This document shows positions 6,197 to 15,270 of a DNA stretch of 30,494 nucleotides, piece by piece; positions within the stretch are counted from its first letter, which is position 1, and each line of letters starts with the position of its first letter. The notes under the pieces are model-generated. The model did not search any database, was not told the DNA's origin, and saw only the letters and a program-made list of their open reading frames with translations. Origin of the DNA: a virus; the IMG/VR virus record IMGVR_UViG_3300030107_005002, positions 1 to 30,494 of that record; one strand, 5' to 3'. A program made the position numbers and the translations under genes.

Positions 6197-9100
6197 TTAG
6201 AAAAATATAACTTTTTATATTTTTGCTTTCTTATGATTTTGTTGAAATGCCTTTCTCTAAATTTGTGAATCTTTTCAAGTTTTGTTGCAAGCATCTTATC
6301 TTCAGGTGTCAACCAATCATAAAATTGATTTAATAATGTTTTTGAAGTACCTTTTCTACTATCTGAAATATTTAAAGGACTGTAGTGAGACATAACTTGA
6401 CGCACAGCTCTTTTTGCCTTTTTATATAATCCACGTTGAGTCATAAATCTATTCTCTCTTGACATAATTTGCATAGAGCTACTAATAGCATCCCAATAAC
6501 TTTCTGCTATTTCTTCATCTGTTCCAAACATTAGTTTATTTTTTAAGTCTCTATAAAAAGGTGCTTTTCTACTTACGATACCATCACCAGAATATAATTC
6601 CATCCCACGTGATTCTTTAAACTTTCTAACTAGTTGTCTCATATTGTTAAAATCTTTAAAGTATGGAGACCTTGTTGTCTTTATTAACTGATCAGCTTGA
6701 TTAATGGCTACAAATGTTCTTTTTGACCAATCTAAAGTAGCATCAGAGAGAGATTTTCCTTCTTTATTCATTAAGTTATATTGTTTCTTTGCCTCTAAAA
6801 TATTTCTTATAACAATTGGTTCAGAAAATGGTACTGCAAGTTCTTTCTCATAAGGATTAAGACCTGGTATTACTTCAGAAAATAAACCAAAAAATTCTGA
6901 TCTCCATAAGTTTAATAATATGTTTGAAAACCCATCATCTTGAGTAAGTTCGTCTCCTGTTGGTTTTTGTTTTCCAAATGCTTCTTGGTAAAACCAGTAT
7001 AAAAGTTCACCACTTATAGCATGAGATACAGTTGCCCTTAATAAAGGTTTAAAGTTTCCATATTGAGCAATAGGCTTGATAACATTTCTATACATATCTA
7101 TTGTTGTAGCCATTGCCATTCTATGGAATAATGTTAAAGGTTTTACTTCCTTTTTAGACATCCATAATGGAAGCATAGCAACAGATGTTCCACCTTGAGC
7201 AGATACATGAGAAAAGTGTCCTACTTTATGCATTATCTCAGCAAGCATAGCTTTGTTTTCAGGCGTAGTAAAATCTTTTGTTTTTTCAATAAAATTTATT
7301 TGATCATCTGATAAGTGCCATACCTCACTCATAACATTTTTCATTCTATCTTTTGTTGTGCCCATTTTAAATAGCCCTGACTCTCCACGAACCTTAGCCA
7401 TTGCTTCAGTAAAATATAAGTGTCCAGCATGAGAAGATATAATTCTATTTAAATTTTCTGTTTTAGTCATTAGGTTAAATTGAAACATTTTCCTTAAATT
7501 AAATCTTCCAAAACCTTTATCTTCGAGTTCTAATGTTCTAGCACCATACTCTAACTGTCCTTTACGTCTTGCATCGTTCCATGATGTAGCATCCATTGCA
7601 TGAAATATTGCTTTTGCTGTTCTTCTAAATCCATATAAAGAGATAGCCCTAGGTATACCAATAGCAAGGTTTTTAAGACCAGAGGTTGGAGATGACAATC
7701 CTGCAACAGCTGAAATACTTGCAAGAGAAGAACCAATTCTACTTCCTGGTAATGTTAATGGATCGGCTGTATCTAGCCCAAGCTGTCTTTTAATTGACAA
7801 GTCGGCATATCTAACCATTTCATTATTTTCACCTAATCTTGCTATTTTACTTTTTGATCCTAAGTCCATAAGATGTTGACTTCCTTCATTAGTCCACTCA
7901 GGAAAATAAGTAAGATTTGCAAGATATTTAGACATACGATTTACATATGCTTCTCCAGTTCCCTGTAGAGTGTTGTCATATACATCAATTTCTATCAATC
8001 TTCCCCTATTATCTGTAACCTTTATTTTCTCATCTAAGAGACCTTTACGTGGAATTAAGTGAGGATTTTTAACATTTCCATAACCAAATTTTAAAACATT
8101 ATAAATTTCATTTCCTATTTCCTCCCTTAAATCTTTTCCTTTTTGTGATTCTGGGTCTAAATATTCTTTTTCTATACGTTTTTTATCTGCGTCTGTTTTT
8201 CCTTCTTTCAGTGCATATTTTTTTGCAACTCTCTTAACTTCATTATTTGCTAAATTTCTTATATAATTATTATCAGGTTTGTCTAAAACATATTTATAAA
8301 AATCTTTAGTAACTGAACGTGTCATATACCCATCAACATATACTTCTTTCATTTCTTTTAAAATACGTTTTGCATCTTCATGTGTATGATGTTGTAATAA
8401 TATTTTTCTTCTATGATCCCAAATTTCTTCTGTATATTTATTCCAAACTTCCCAAGCTCTATATTCATCAGAATTTTTATCTATTCCTTTTCCATCTTTA
8501 TCTCCATATATTTTTTCATAAAAATCCTTTTGCTGCTCAGTCATTGTTCCATCTTCATAGTTTCTTTTAGCTCTTTCTTTATCAAAGATAATAGATGCAT
8601 CGTCAGATTTTTTTCTACCTACAATTGGAACTTTTCCTTTTACCTTAGTTTTTAAATCTTTTGCAGTTTCTATAGAACCTTTATCAAGCGTATTTTTTAC
8701 AATGGATAAAGCTTCTTGGCCTGGCCCATTGAATAAAACATGTTCAGCATATTCATGATTAATTATTTTTTCTGACAATGCTCTTCCAGCCTTACCTCCA
8801 AACTTTCTTAAAACTAACCATACAGGCATAACACCTCTTCCATAAGCCCATAAAAGTTTATCAGTTCTACTTTTAACACCATCTTCTTGGGTTAATAGTG
8901 CTATATTAGTAAAAGATGTATCCTTCTTAGTAACAGGATCATAATTATTCCTAATAAAAGACTCATAAGTTTTAACAATAAAATCATCTGCATTCTCATA
9001 TTTTCCATCTTCAACACCCATAAGCTCTAACCTAGATTTTGCAATATCTGGATGAATATTATATTTATTATTTATATCTTCTATCCTTCTTACAACTGGC

Positions 9101-12100
9101 TCAGTATTACGTTTATTTGGCCCTTTATTAAGCCCATGACCTGTAATAAATTCTTCATACTGTTGCATTTGATCTAGTGTTATCTTATCTATATTATATG
9201 TTGTATCTCCAAATATCTCTATTCTTTTTGCTCTCCAGTTCTTATAATCTCCATCTCTAACCTTTCTATCTAGGCTATTTATTTCTCCACCTGCATGCAA
9301 ATTATCACTTATTTCCTTTATTTGATCTCTTACAGTAGGATTTTCTTTAGATGTTTGATATTTAGTAATAAAATCTTTTCTTTGTGTCTCTGGCAAATCA
9401 CCTTTTAATACTTTTTCACCAAGAATACGAGTAACATCAGTTTTATTATGTACTCCAAGTTTATGCTTTAAATGACTCCAAAATTTTCTAAGGAAATTTT
9501 TAACCTTAGATACTGTTGTTTTATTTTTAAGCCTTCCAGCAACATATTCTCCAATAGATTGAACCATGTTTTCTTCTGGACTTTTACTTCTATCTACATT
9601 TTTAAACATACGTTCACCATCACGTATAATATCTTTACTTTTCTTATCTCCAAAGGCACGTAGAACATCAACAACGTGGTGAGAAACCTCATGAGGAATT
9701 GTATCTATTGCAGCTTTACCCTCAGCTATTTCAATAAGACGACCAGTAATACGACCAAGAACTTCTTCTCCTTGAAATTTTCCTAAATCTTTTTTTAGTT
9801 GTATATCAAGCTCAGGATATTTTTTCTTAAAAAATTCTATCTGTTTTTTTAATTGGTCAACACTAATATTTAGAGTTTTAGCAGCAGACTCAAGTTGATA
9901 TTTAACTTCTTTAGTTCCAAATAATTCTGATATTTTAACTCTTCCATCTTCTACTGAAATATTTTCATTTAAAATATCTTTTAAAATTCCACTAAGCTGA
10001 ACTTCCGTAGAGGGTTTTAAAGTTCCTTTGTAAAATGTATCAGCAGTATCTGTTGTACCTTCGTGTCCAAGGAAATATTTAAGAAATTCTTTTTGCCTAT
10101 GAGTCATGCCTATCTCATCTGCTCTTGTTTCTATTAGTTTTCTTGAATCTTCTATCTTGATATTTTCTTTATACTTCTTATCTTTAAGAATTTTACTATG
10201 TGTATTTTTATCAAAAATAACATCACTATTTTTTAAACCTTTTTCATTGGCAAGTTTTTTAATATTGTCATATGTTTTTTTAGTAATTTCAACTTTTCTT
10301 GGATTACCACCACCCTTTCCTATATAAGAAGCTTTTACATGATAATAATATTTAGTATCCTTACCAACTTTTAAAGACTTAATATCTTCAACTTTTAATT
10401 TATTTAATTCTGCTGTTCTTATAGAAAGACCTTCTTCCAAATGGAGATCAGCTGAAATGTGCATTTCTTTTTGTTGTGTAGAAGATTTATCAAACTCAGG
10501 AAGCTTTGATATAGTTTTTTTAATATCTTTTTTTAAATCTATGCCTGCTATATATTCTTTTCTTTCTTGTGCTCTTTCTTTTATTATTTGGTTGGCAAGT
10601 CTAAAGGCATCTTTTAAATCTTTTTGTCTAAAGGGTCTGTTTGTAAGCCCTTGATATGTAGTCCATTCTTTGAATTTTGAAAATGCAGTTGCAACTGCAG
10701 GTGCTGAACCTTTTAGACCTTCAATCTTACCATCACCTATTGCTTGTATTATTCTTGTTATATCGTTACCTGTGAGCTGTTCAGTTGATCTTTTTCCAAG
10801 ATATTCCAATCCCTTTGCTATATATCTAACAGCACTTCTACTTCCTTCACCTTGGTTTACCCATTCTAATAATATATCTTTAGTATTACTATCTTTAATT
10901 TCTGGAATATATGTACTCTCAGTGGACTCTCTATTAAAATCTTCTATTGTTTTTTCAACCTCAGACCAATCTCTCTTCTTTATTTTATTCTTTATTTTAC
11001 CAGCAACGTCACTTACAATTTGTTGTATTCTTCCAGAGATAGACGATATATCTGTTTTGCTTCCTGCTACTGAAGGAGCATCAAAATCTTGTATAGCTTT
11101 TTTCTCATCTAAAATTAATTTTTGAGCTTTTGCTCTATCTGTATCAACATCAAGATTTAAATTGTCAATATCAGCATATTCTAATATATTGCCATCTTGA
11201 TCTTTTCTTATACTTCCATCCTTATTTCGCATTATATTTTCTTCAATAACACGATTTTTCTTCCAAATACGATCTGCATTAAATCCATGTATTGATGCTT
11301 GATTTATTGCATTCTCACCACTCCATTGATCTTGTATCTTATGAAGTGCCTCTTTCTGCTTCTCAAATTTATGCAATAAGGTCTTATACATTGGATTAAC
11401 CTCATCCTTAGCATGCTCTATAAGTTTTTCAAGAGTTCCAATTTGTTTTAAGACATTACTAATAATCTTTTTTGCACGAGCAGGAGAAGCTTCTGTGATC
11501 CCATCTTTATGATCATCAATAAGAGATTTTGTTTCTTTTCTTGCGTTCTCTAGCTCATCTCTAAGGTTTAAATATTGTTCATCTACATTGGTTTTTTCTT
11601 GAGCTATTATATCTGCAGCTGCATCAATAGCATCAGCCTCATCAATTTCTCCCTTCTCTCTTTTAGCCCTTGCCTGTGCTCTTAGGTCTAATTCTGACTT
11701 ATCTTTAATTTGACTATCACGTGTCTTACCATTTTCATCAACACCAAGCTTTATTTTTTCAGCTTCTTCTAAAAGTTTATAATTTTCTAAACTTTTATTA
11801 AATGTTTTAGACATGCCTTTTGAGAGTCCAAATAAACCAAGTTCAGCAATAAATCCTTTTTTAACATCATCCCATCTTACATCTTCACCTTTTGCTATTT
11901 GGTGAACAATATCACCTGCATTAAATGCTGCATCTTCAGCAACTATTTGTCCTAAATCTCCAGTAGCCCCTAATGTGATCTTTTCTCCAAATGTTAATGT
12001 TCTAGTAGCATCTTTAGCCCCTCTTGTTCCAAGTTTACCTGCTTTAGTAAATTTATTTAAAGAATGTGCATGCTTATAAGCGAGACCTCCACCTGCTACT

Positions 12101-12750
12101 CCTGCAAGTCCACCAAGTACTCCTCCATGAACAACGCCAGAACCAATAGCACTTAATACATCTTCCCCATTGCTAGCTGCTTGCATTCCATTCATAGCAC
12201 CTTCATAAGTACCCATAGTAGCACCTTGCCTTGTTGCATTTTCAACCATTTTTTGTGCTAAAGATTGTTCTATTTTTTTCTTTGCAGCCACCTTAGCAGT
12301 TGTAGCACCAAATCCTTTTAATAATAAATTCCCAGCACCACTACCAGCACCTAATGCAATAATATCAAGTGGCATAAAAAATGACAATCCCATAGAAAGA
12401 ACATCTTCCATAAAATCTGGATCATATTCAGAAAGATTAAATCTTTGCTCTCCAGTTAAAGCTTTCTCAGTCATACCTGTAAGAGAATTTGTATATGCAG
12501 CTTTCATCCAATCAGCAGAATTTTCATCAATTCCCCAATCAAACCATTCTTTAAAACCATTTATAGCACTAGCATCTGTGTTTACATTTTTCTTTTTAGT
12601 TCCTCTTTCAAGATCAACTTCATGCCATGTAAGATCAGGATTTTTAGTTTTGACAAGACTATATACTTTTTTATCGTCTAAATCATTAGACCATGGATTT
12701 TCTGCACGATATGTATCAAGCTCTTTTTTTACATTTAATGGTATTGACAT
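6184..12750 (-). CDS. Giant polyvalent-type internal virion/ejection protein with recombinase-like and zincin domains
   Basis: This is a 2188-aa protein, far longer than T7 gp16 (1318 aa), with an AAAGGAGA site before ATG. Visible order: an N-terminal region followed by hydrophobic segments (about 117-150) and a Gly-rich segment (200-225, 'VVHGGVLGGLAGVAGGGL'); coiled-coil helices (about 310-600); a tyrosine-recombinase-like domain (about 627-912) with R778, K812, R870, H896 and candidate nucleophile Y907; a metallopeptidase motif HEVSHH (1020-1025); then mostly helical sequence with a hydrophobic patch near 1670-1720 ('SSPTSGLKNLAIGIPRAISL') that resembles large polyvalent-protein-associated (LPD38-like) regions. 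It is the last gene of the structural operon, after three internal-virion-like genes, so injection with the DNA is likely. The enzymatic roles are inferred. No lytic transglycosylase motif was recognised. Confidence 0.78.
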   Translation of the reverse strand: MSIPLNVKKELDTYRAENPWSNDLDDKKVYSLVKTKNPDLTWHEVDLERGTKKKNVNTDASAINGFKEWFDWGIDENSADWMKAAYTNSLTGMTEKALTGEQRFNLSEYDPDFMEDVLSMGLSFFMPLDIIALGAGSGAGNLLLKGFGATTAKVAAKKKIEQSLAQKMVENATRQGATMGTYEGAMNGMQAASNGEDVLSAIGSGVVHGGVLGGLAGVAGGGLAYKHAHSLNKFTKAGKLGTRGAKDATRTLTFGEKITLGATGDLGQIVAEDAAFNAGDIVHQIAKGEDVRWDDVKKGFIAELGLFGLSKGMSKTFNKSLENYKLLEEAEKIKLGVDENGKTRDSQIKDKSELDLRAQARAKREKGEIDEADAIDAAADIIAQEKTNVDEQYLNLRDELENARKETKSLIDDHKDGITEASPARAKKIISNVLKQIGTLEKLIEHAKDEVNPMYKTLLHKFEKQKEALHKIQDQWSGENAINQASIHGFNADRIWKKNRVIEENIMRNKDGSIRKDQDGNILEYADIDNLNLDVDTDRAKAQKLILDEKKAIQDFDAPSVAGSKTDISSISGRIQQIVSDVAGKIKNKIKKRDWSEVEKTIEDFNRESTESTYIPEIKDSNTKDILLEWVNQGEGSRSAVRYIAKGLEYLGKRSTEQLTGNDITRIIQAIGDGKIEGLKGSAPAVATAFSKFKEWTTYQGLTNRPFRQKDLKDAFRLANQIIKERAQERKEYIAGIDLKKDIKKTISKLPEFDKSSTQQKEMHISADLHLEEGLSIRTAELNKLKVEDIKSLKVGKDTKYYYHVKASYIGKGGGNPRKVEITKKTYDNIKKLANEKGLKNSDVIFDKNTHSKILKDKKYKENIKIEDSRKLIETRADEIGMTHRQKEFLKYFLGHEGTTDTADTFYKGTLKPSTEVQLSGILKDILNENISVEDGRVKISELFGTKEVKYQLESAAKTLNISVDQLKKQIEFFKKKYPELDIQLKKDLGKFQGEEVLGRITGRLIEIAEGKAAIDTIPHEVSHHVVDVLRAFGDKKSKDIIRDGERMFKNVDRSKSPEENMVQSIGEYVAGRLKNKTTVSKVKNFLRKFWSHLKHKLGVHNKTDVTRILGEKVLKGDLPETQRKDFITKYQTSKENPTVRDQIKEISDNLHAGGEINSLDRKVRDGDYKNWRAKRIEIFGDTTYNIDKITLDQMQQYEEFITGHGLNKGPNKRNTEPVVRRIEDINNKYNIHPDIAKSRLELMGVEDGKYENADDFIVKTYESFIRNNYDPVTKKDTSFTNIALLTQEDGVKSRTDKLLWAYGRGVMPVWLVLRKFGGKAGRALSEKIINHEYAEHVLFNGPGQEALSIVKNTLDKGSIETAKDLKTKVKGKVPIVGRKKSDDASIIFDKERAKRNYEDGTMTEQQKDFYEKIYGDKDGKGIDKNSDEYRAWEVWNKYTEEIWDHRRKILLQHHTHEDAKRILKEMKEVYVDGYMTRSVTKDFYKYVLDKPDNNYIRNLANNEVKRVAKKYALKEGKTDADKKRIEKEYLDPESQKGKDLREEIGNEIYNVLKFGYGNVKNPHLIPRKGLLDEKIKVTDNRGRLIEIDVYDNTLQGTGEAYVNRMSKYLANLTYFPEWTNEGSQHLMDLGSKSKIARLGENNEMVRYADLSIKRQLGLDTADPLTLPGSRIGSSLASISAVAGLSSPTSGLKNLAIGIPRAISLYGFRRTAKAIFHAMDATSWNDARRKGQLEYGARTLELEDKGFGRFNLRKMFQFNLMTKTENLNRIISSHAGHLYFTEAMAKVRGESGLFKMGTTKDRMKNVMSEVWHLSDDQINFIEKTKDFTTPENKAMLAEIMHKVGHFSHVSAQGGTSVAMLPLWMSKKEVKPLTLFHRMAMATTIDMYRNVIKPIAQYGNFKPLLRATVSHAISGELLYWFYQEAFGKQKPTGDELTQDDGFSNILLNLWRSEFFGLFSEVIPGLNPYEKELAVPFSEPIVIRNILEAKKQYNLMNKEGKSLSDATLDWSKRTFVAINQADQLIKTTRSPYFKDFNNMRQLVRKFKESRGMELYSGDGIVSRKAPFYRDLKNKLMFGTDEEIAESYWDAISSSMQIMSRENRFMTQRGLYKKAKRAVRQVMSHYSPLNISDSRKGTSKTLLNQFYDWLTPEDKMLATKLEKIHKFRERHFNKIIRKQKYKKLYFSNPTI

Positions 12751-12765
12751 CTACCTAGTTCTCCT

Positions 12766-14421
12766 TTATATACGCTTCTCAAATCCACTTCTTTTCTTTT
12801 TTATATTTTCTTTCATTTCTTTTAATTTTTCTTCCCACACATCAGGATATTCTTTTATAAATCTTAAAATATCTTTATTCTCTTTAAGTTTATTTACATC
12901 TTTTAATTGAGACACATGCCTAAATTGTCCTTTGAAATCTATTTCTCCAGTATTGATAAAATATTTAGCAGTATTGACAAGTGCCTGCGTATGTTCTCCA
13001 ACATTTATCATCCCACCATAAAGTTCTTCTTCTGCAATACTTACCTTATCATTAAGATCATCTATGCTTTTAATATTCATTCTTTTAAGGGCTCTATCAT
13101 AAGCTGCCTTACTATTCTTTTTAGCCTGTTCCAATTTTTTAATATCTTTTTTATATTGTGATATTTCTTTCTTTTTCTCTCCACTTTTAGATATAGCATC
13201 AAATGGATTTGTAGTTTCCTTGATTTCCTGTATTTTCTGTTTCTTAGGACTCATCTTTTTTTCAATATATTCCTTAGCCTCATCATATTTTAAATTGCCT
13301 ATTTCATCATCAGACCATTTTAACAATTTGAGTTTATCTATATCATCTTGAGTTAATTTTGGTGGTGGTGGAGTTTTTTGGTATATACGATCATGTATAG
13401 TTTTATCCCTAGTTGCTAAATAGTTTACACCAGTCCTATCTTGGAGAGTAGTGTTGTCAATCTTTAATTCATCGTCTGCTTTTTGGCTTGCCTGTTCTAA
13501 CGCTTGTAATTCGTGAGGCTCAATATTTAACTGACCATTTTCATCAAATAGTTTCATATCTTCATATTCTTCTCCCATAAAATCTTCAAGGGAAGCAGCA
13601 CCAGTAAGCATTCCCTTATATTTATTTGCAATCTCAATTTTACTATCCATGCTTTTTATAAGATTCTCACGAGATGTGTTTAGCATTTGCTTTTTAAATT
13701 GTTTAAAATTATTAATTCCTTCCATACTATTAGTATTGAAAGATTGTTTATAAGCATCATATTCTACTTTATCTATTTTATTGTCACTAAAAAAACTATC
13801 AAGCATAAATTCATTTATATATTGTGCCTGAGAAAGGTCTTGCAAGACATGAGAATTATTAGGAAGCTGCAATCTATCTGCATATTCATTAACAAAATTC
13901 TCACTCCAAGCTGTATATTCTTCAGATATTTTTCTAAATTCATCTATTTTAGCTTGATCTGCCTCATCCTCAGTATTATATTGTTTCCCAACTACAAAAT
14001 TTTTTTCATTATCTATAAAATTTCTTACCACTTCAAACTTATCATCCATTTGAGATTTAAATAAATCAAACTTAGCATTTTTTTGATGTTGATAATTAAA
14101 ATTCTCCATGTGAAGTTTAGCAATTTCCATGGTCTCAGAATCCATATTATCATAATTGTTTTCAATATATTTTTTCAACTGACCTCTTTTATGTTCAACA
14201 TCTTTATTATTGTATAGTCTCTCTGTGTCTGCTGAAATACTATTAATAATATTTTTTCTTCCAGCATTCTTTTTCTCTTCCCATTCTTTTCTTCTTTCTG
14301 CTATTACTGATCCAGCTTCTATGCCTTCAAGCAATGCTGTAATATCATCTCTTTTACCACCACTAGGTCTATATGTACTTTTTTCTGAAAGAATTTGATT
14401 TAATGTTTCTGAAATACTCAT
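12766..14421 (-). CDS. Large helical internal virion-like protein
   Basis: The 551-aa product is almost wholly charged alpha-helix with coiled-coil stretches (about 30-110, 400-450 and the Lys-rich C-terminus), and it has no hydrophobic segment. A short proline run ('TPPPPK', about residue 350) separates two halves. An acidic 'DNKIDKVEYDAYKQSF' segment near 210 looks EF-hand-like but incomplete. No enzymatic motif is recognised. It sits between a 279-aa protein and the giant 2188-aa protein, with a 15-base gap to the latter, at the position held by gp15-type ejection proteins in T7-like phages. A scaffold-like or ejectosome tunnel component is a reasonable inference. The start has a GGGAG site. 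Confidence 0.62.
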   Translation of the reverse strand: MSISETLNQILSEKSTYRPSGGKRDDITALLEGIEAGSVIAERRKEWEEKKNAGRKNIINSISADTERLYNNKDVEHKRGQLKKYIENNYDNMDSETMEIAKLHMENFNYQHQKNAKFDLFKSQMDDKFEVVRNFIDNEKNFVVGKQYNTEDEADQAKIDEFRKISEEYTAWSENFVNEYADRLQLPNNSHVLQDLSQAQYINEFMLDSFFSDNKIDKVEYDAYKQSFNTNSMEGINNFKQFKKQMLNTSRENLIKSMDSKIEIANKYKGMLTGAASLEDFMGEEYEDMKLFDENGQLNIEPHELQALEQASQKADDELKIDNTTLQDRTGVNYLATRDKTIHDRIYQKTPPPPKLTQDDIDKLKLLKWSDDEIGNLKYDEAKEYIEKKMSPKKQKIQEIKETTNPFDAISKSGEKKKEISQYKKDIKKLEQAKKNSKAAYDRALKRMNIKSIDDLNDKVSIAEEELYGGMINVGEHTQALVNTAKYFINTGEIDFKGQFRHVSQLKDVNKLKENKDILRFIKEYPDVWEEKLKEMKENIKKKRSGFEKRI

Positions 14422-14424
14422 TAT

Positions 14425-15264
14425 TTAACTCCCTTTCGCATCTGGTAATTTACTTAAAACTTCTAAAAAAGTCTTCTTACTTTTTTTCATTCCATGCTTA
14501 GTAACTAATCCTCCAAATCTTGCCTTATCTTCAAGCCACCCAGGTTGAACCCAGTCACTAATGCCAGTTTCAAATTCATCGCCTGCAGCTTCTTCTAATT
14601 TATATATACTCCTATCCCTTGTCTGACCTGCTTCTTTAAATGATTCAGCAATATCTTCCTGCTTAGACTTCATTCCACGCATACCTCCCATCATTCCAGT
14701 ACCATAAACATTGCCCATAGCACCAGTAAATCCACGTGCTTCTTTTTGTACACCATAAACATCTTTCTCATAATCTTCTTGTACATAATCAAGCTCTTCC
14801 TGCTCTGGCCCTTGATACCTAGATAGATTATCTATGATGTTTTGTCTTAGTTCATTTCCTTCTATTCCTGGCAATAGTGGATTTATCTCTTTATATATCT
14901 CCTCTACATCTTTAGGACTTCCATCAGCATTTATAAACATTTCTTTAGTAAGTTGAGGTGCTCCCCAATCACTACCAGTGCTAGTAATTTCGTCAGTCTT
15001 TAAGTCTGTTTTTCCAAAATTAGAACCTGTCTTAGGGTTTTTAGCTATCTCCAAAGCAGCATCTTTCCATCCCTGCTTCTTAGCATAATCATAATTACTT
15101 GAATGTAAAAGTGTAAAGTCATCCATTGAACCTCCTGAAGGATAATACGCTACTTGCCATTCGGATACTACTTGTCCAAATTTAGGTTTACGCCTTGTAA
15201 TATATATATTACCCTGACTATCTGTGTGACCTGCATTAACCCATTTTTTCCAAGCATAAGCCAT
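14425..15264 (-). CDS. Structural/internal virion-like protein, unknown family
   Basis: The 279-aa protein begins with a beta-rich, aromatic segment ('WQVAYYPSGGSMDDFTLLHS') and continues into mixed helices. It has a Gly/Met-rich stretch ('GTGMMGGMRGMKSKQ', about 190-205) that could be flexible or membrane-interacting. The C-terminus has 'ISDWVQPGWLEDKARFGG', then basic helices. No catalytic signature is visible. The ribosome site (GGGAGG) is strong, and it is 3 bases from the next gene and 6 from the previous one, so it is co-translated with the other internal-virion candidates. It may be a component of the ejection apparatus; this comes from position only. Confidence 0.58.
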   Translation of the reverse strand: MAYAWKKWVNAGHTDSQGNIYITRRKPKFGQVVSEWQVAYYPSGGSMDDFTLLHSSNYDYAKKQGWKDAALEIAKNPKTGSNFGKTDLKTDEITSTGSDWGAPQLTKEMFINADGSPKDVEEIYKEINPLLPGIEGNELRQNIIDNLSRYQGPEQEELDYVQEDYEKDVYGVQKEARGFTGAMGNVYGTGMMGGMRGMKSKQEDIAESFKEAGQTRDRSIYKLEEAAGDEFETGISDWVQPGWLEDKARFGGLVTKHGMKKSKKTFLEVLSKLPDAKGS

Positions 15265-15270
15265 ACTAAT

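Noticed and set aside
10015-10872. A free-standing phage integrase indicating lysogeny
   Set aside because: The domain lies inside one uninterrupted 2188-codon frame in the structural operon; no separate start, excisionase, repressor or attachment site is visible.
10670-11125. Long antisense open frame (151 codons) inside the 2188-aa gene, and several shorter ones at 8319-8655 and 9472-9663
   Set aside because: Phe/Ser/Leu-rich composition is the usual by-product of an AT-rich Lys/Glu-rich gene on the other strand; no ribosome sites.
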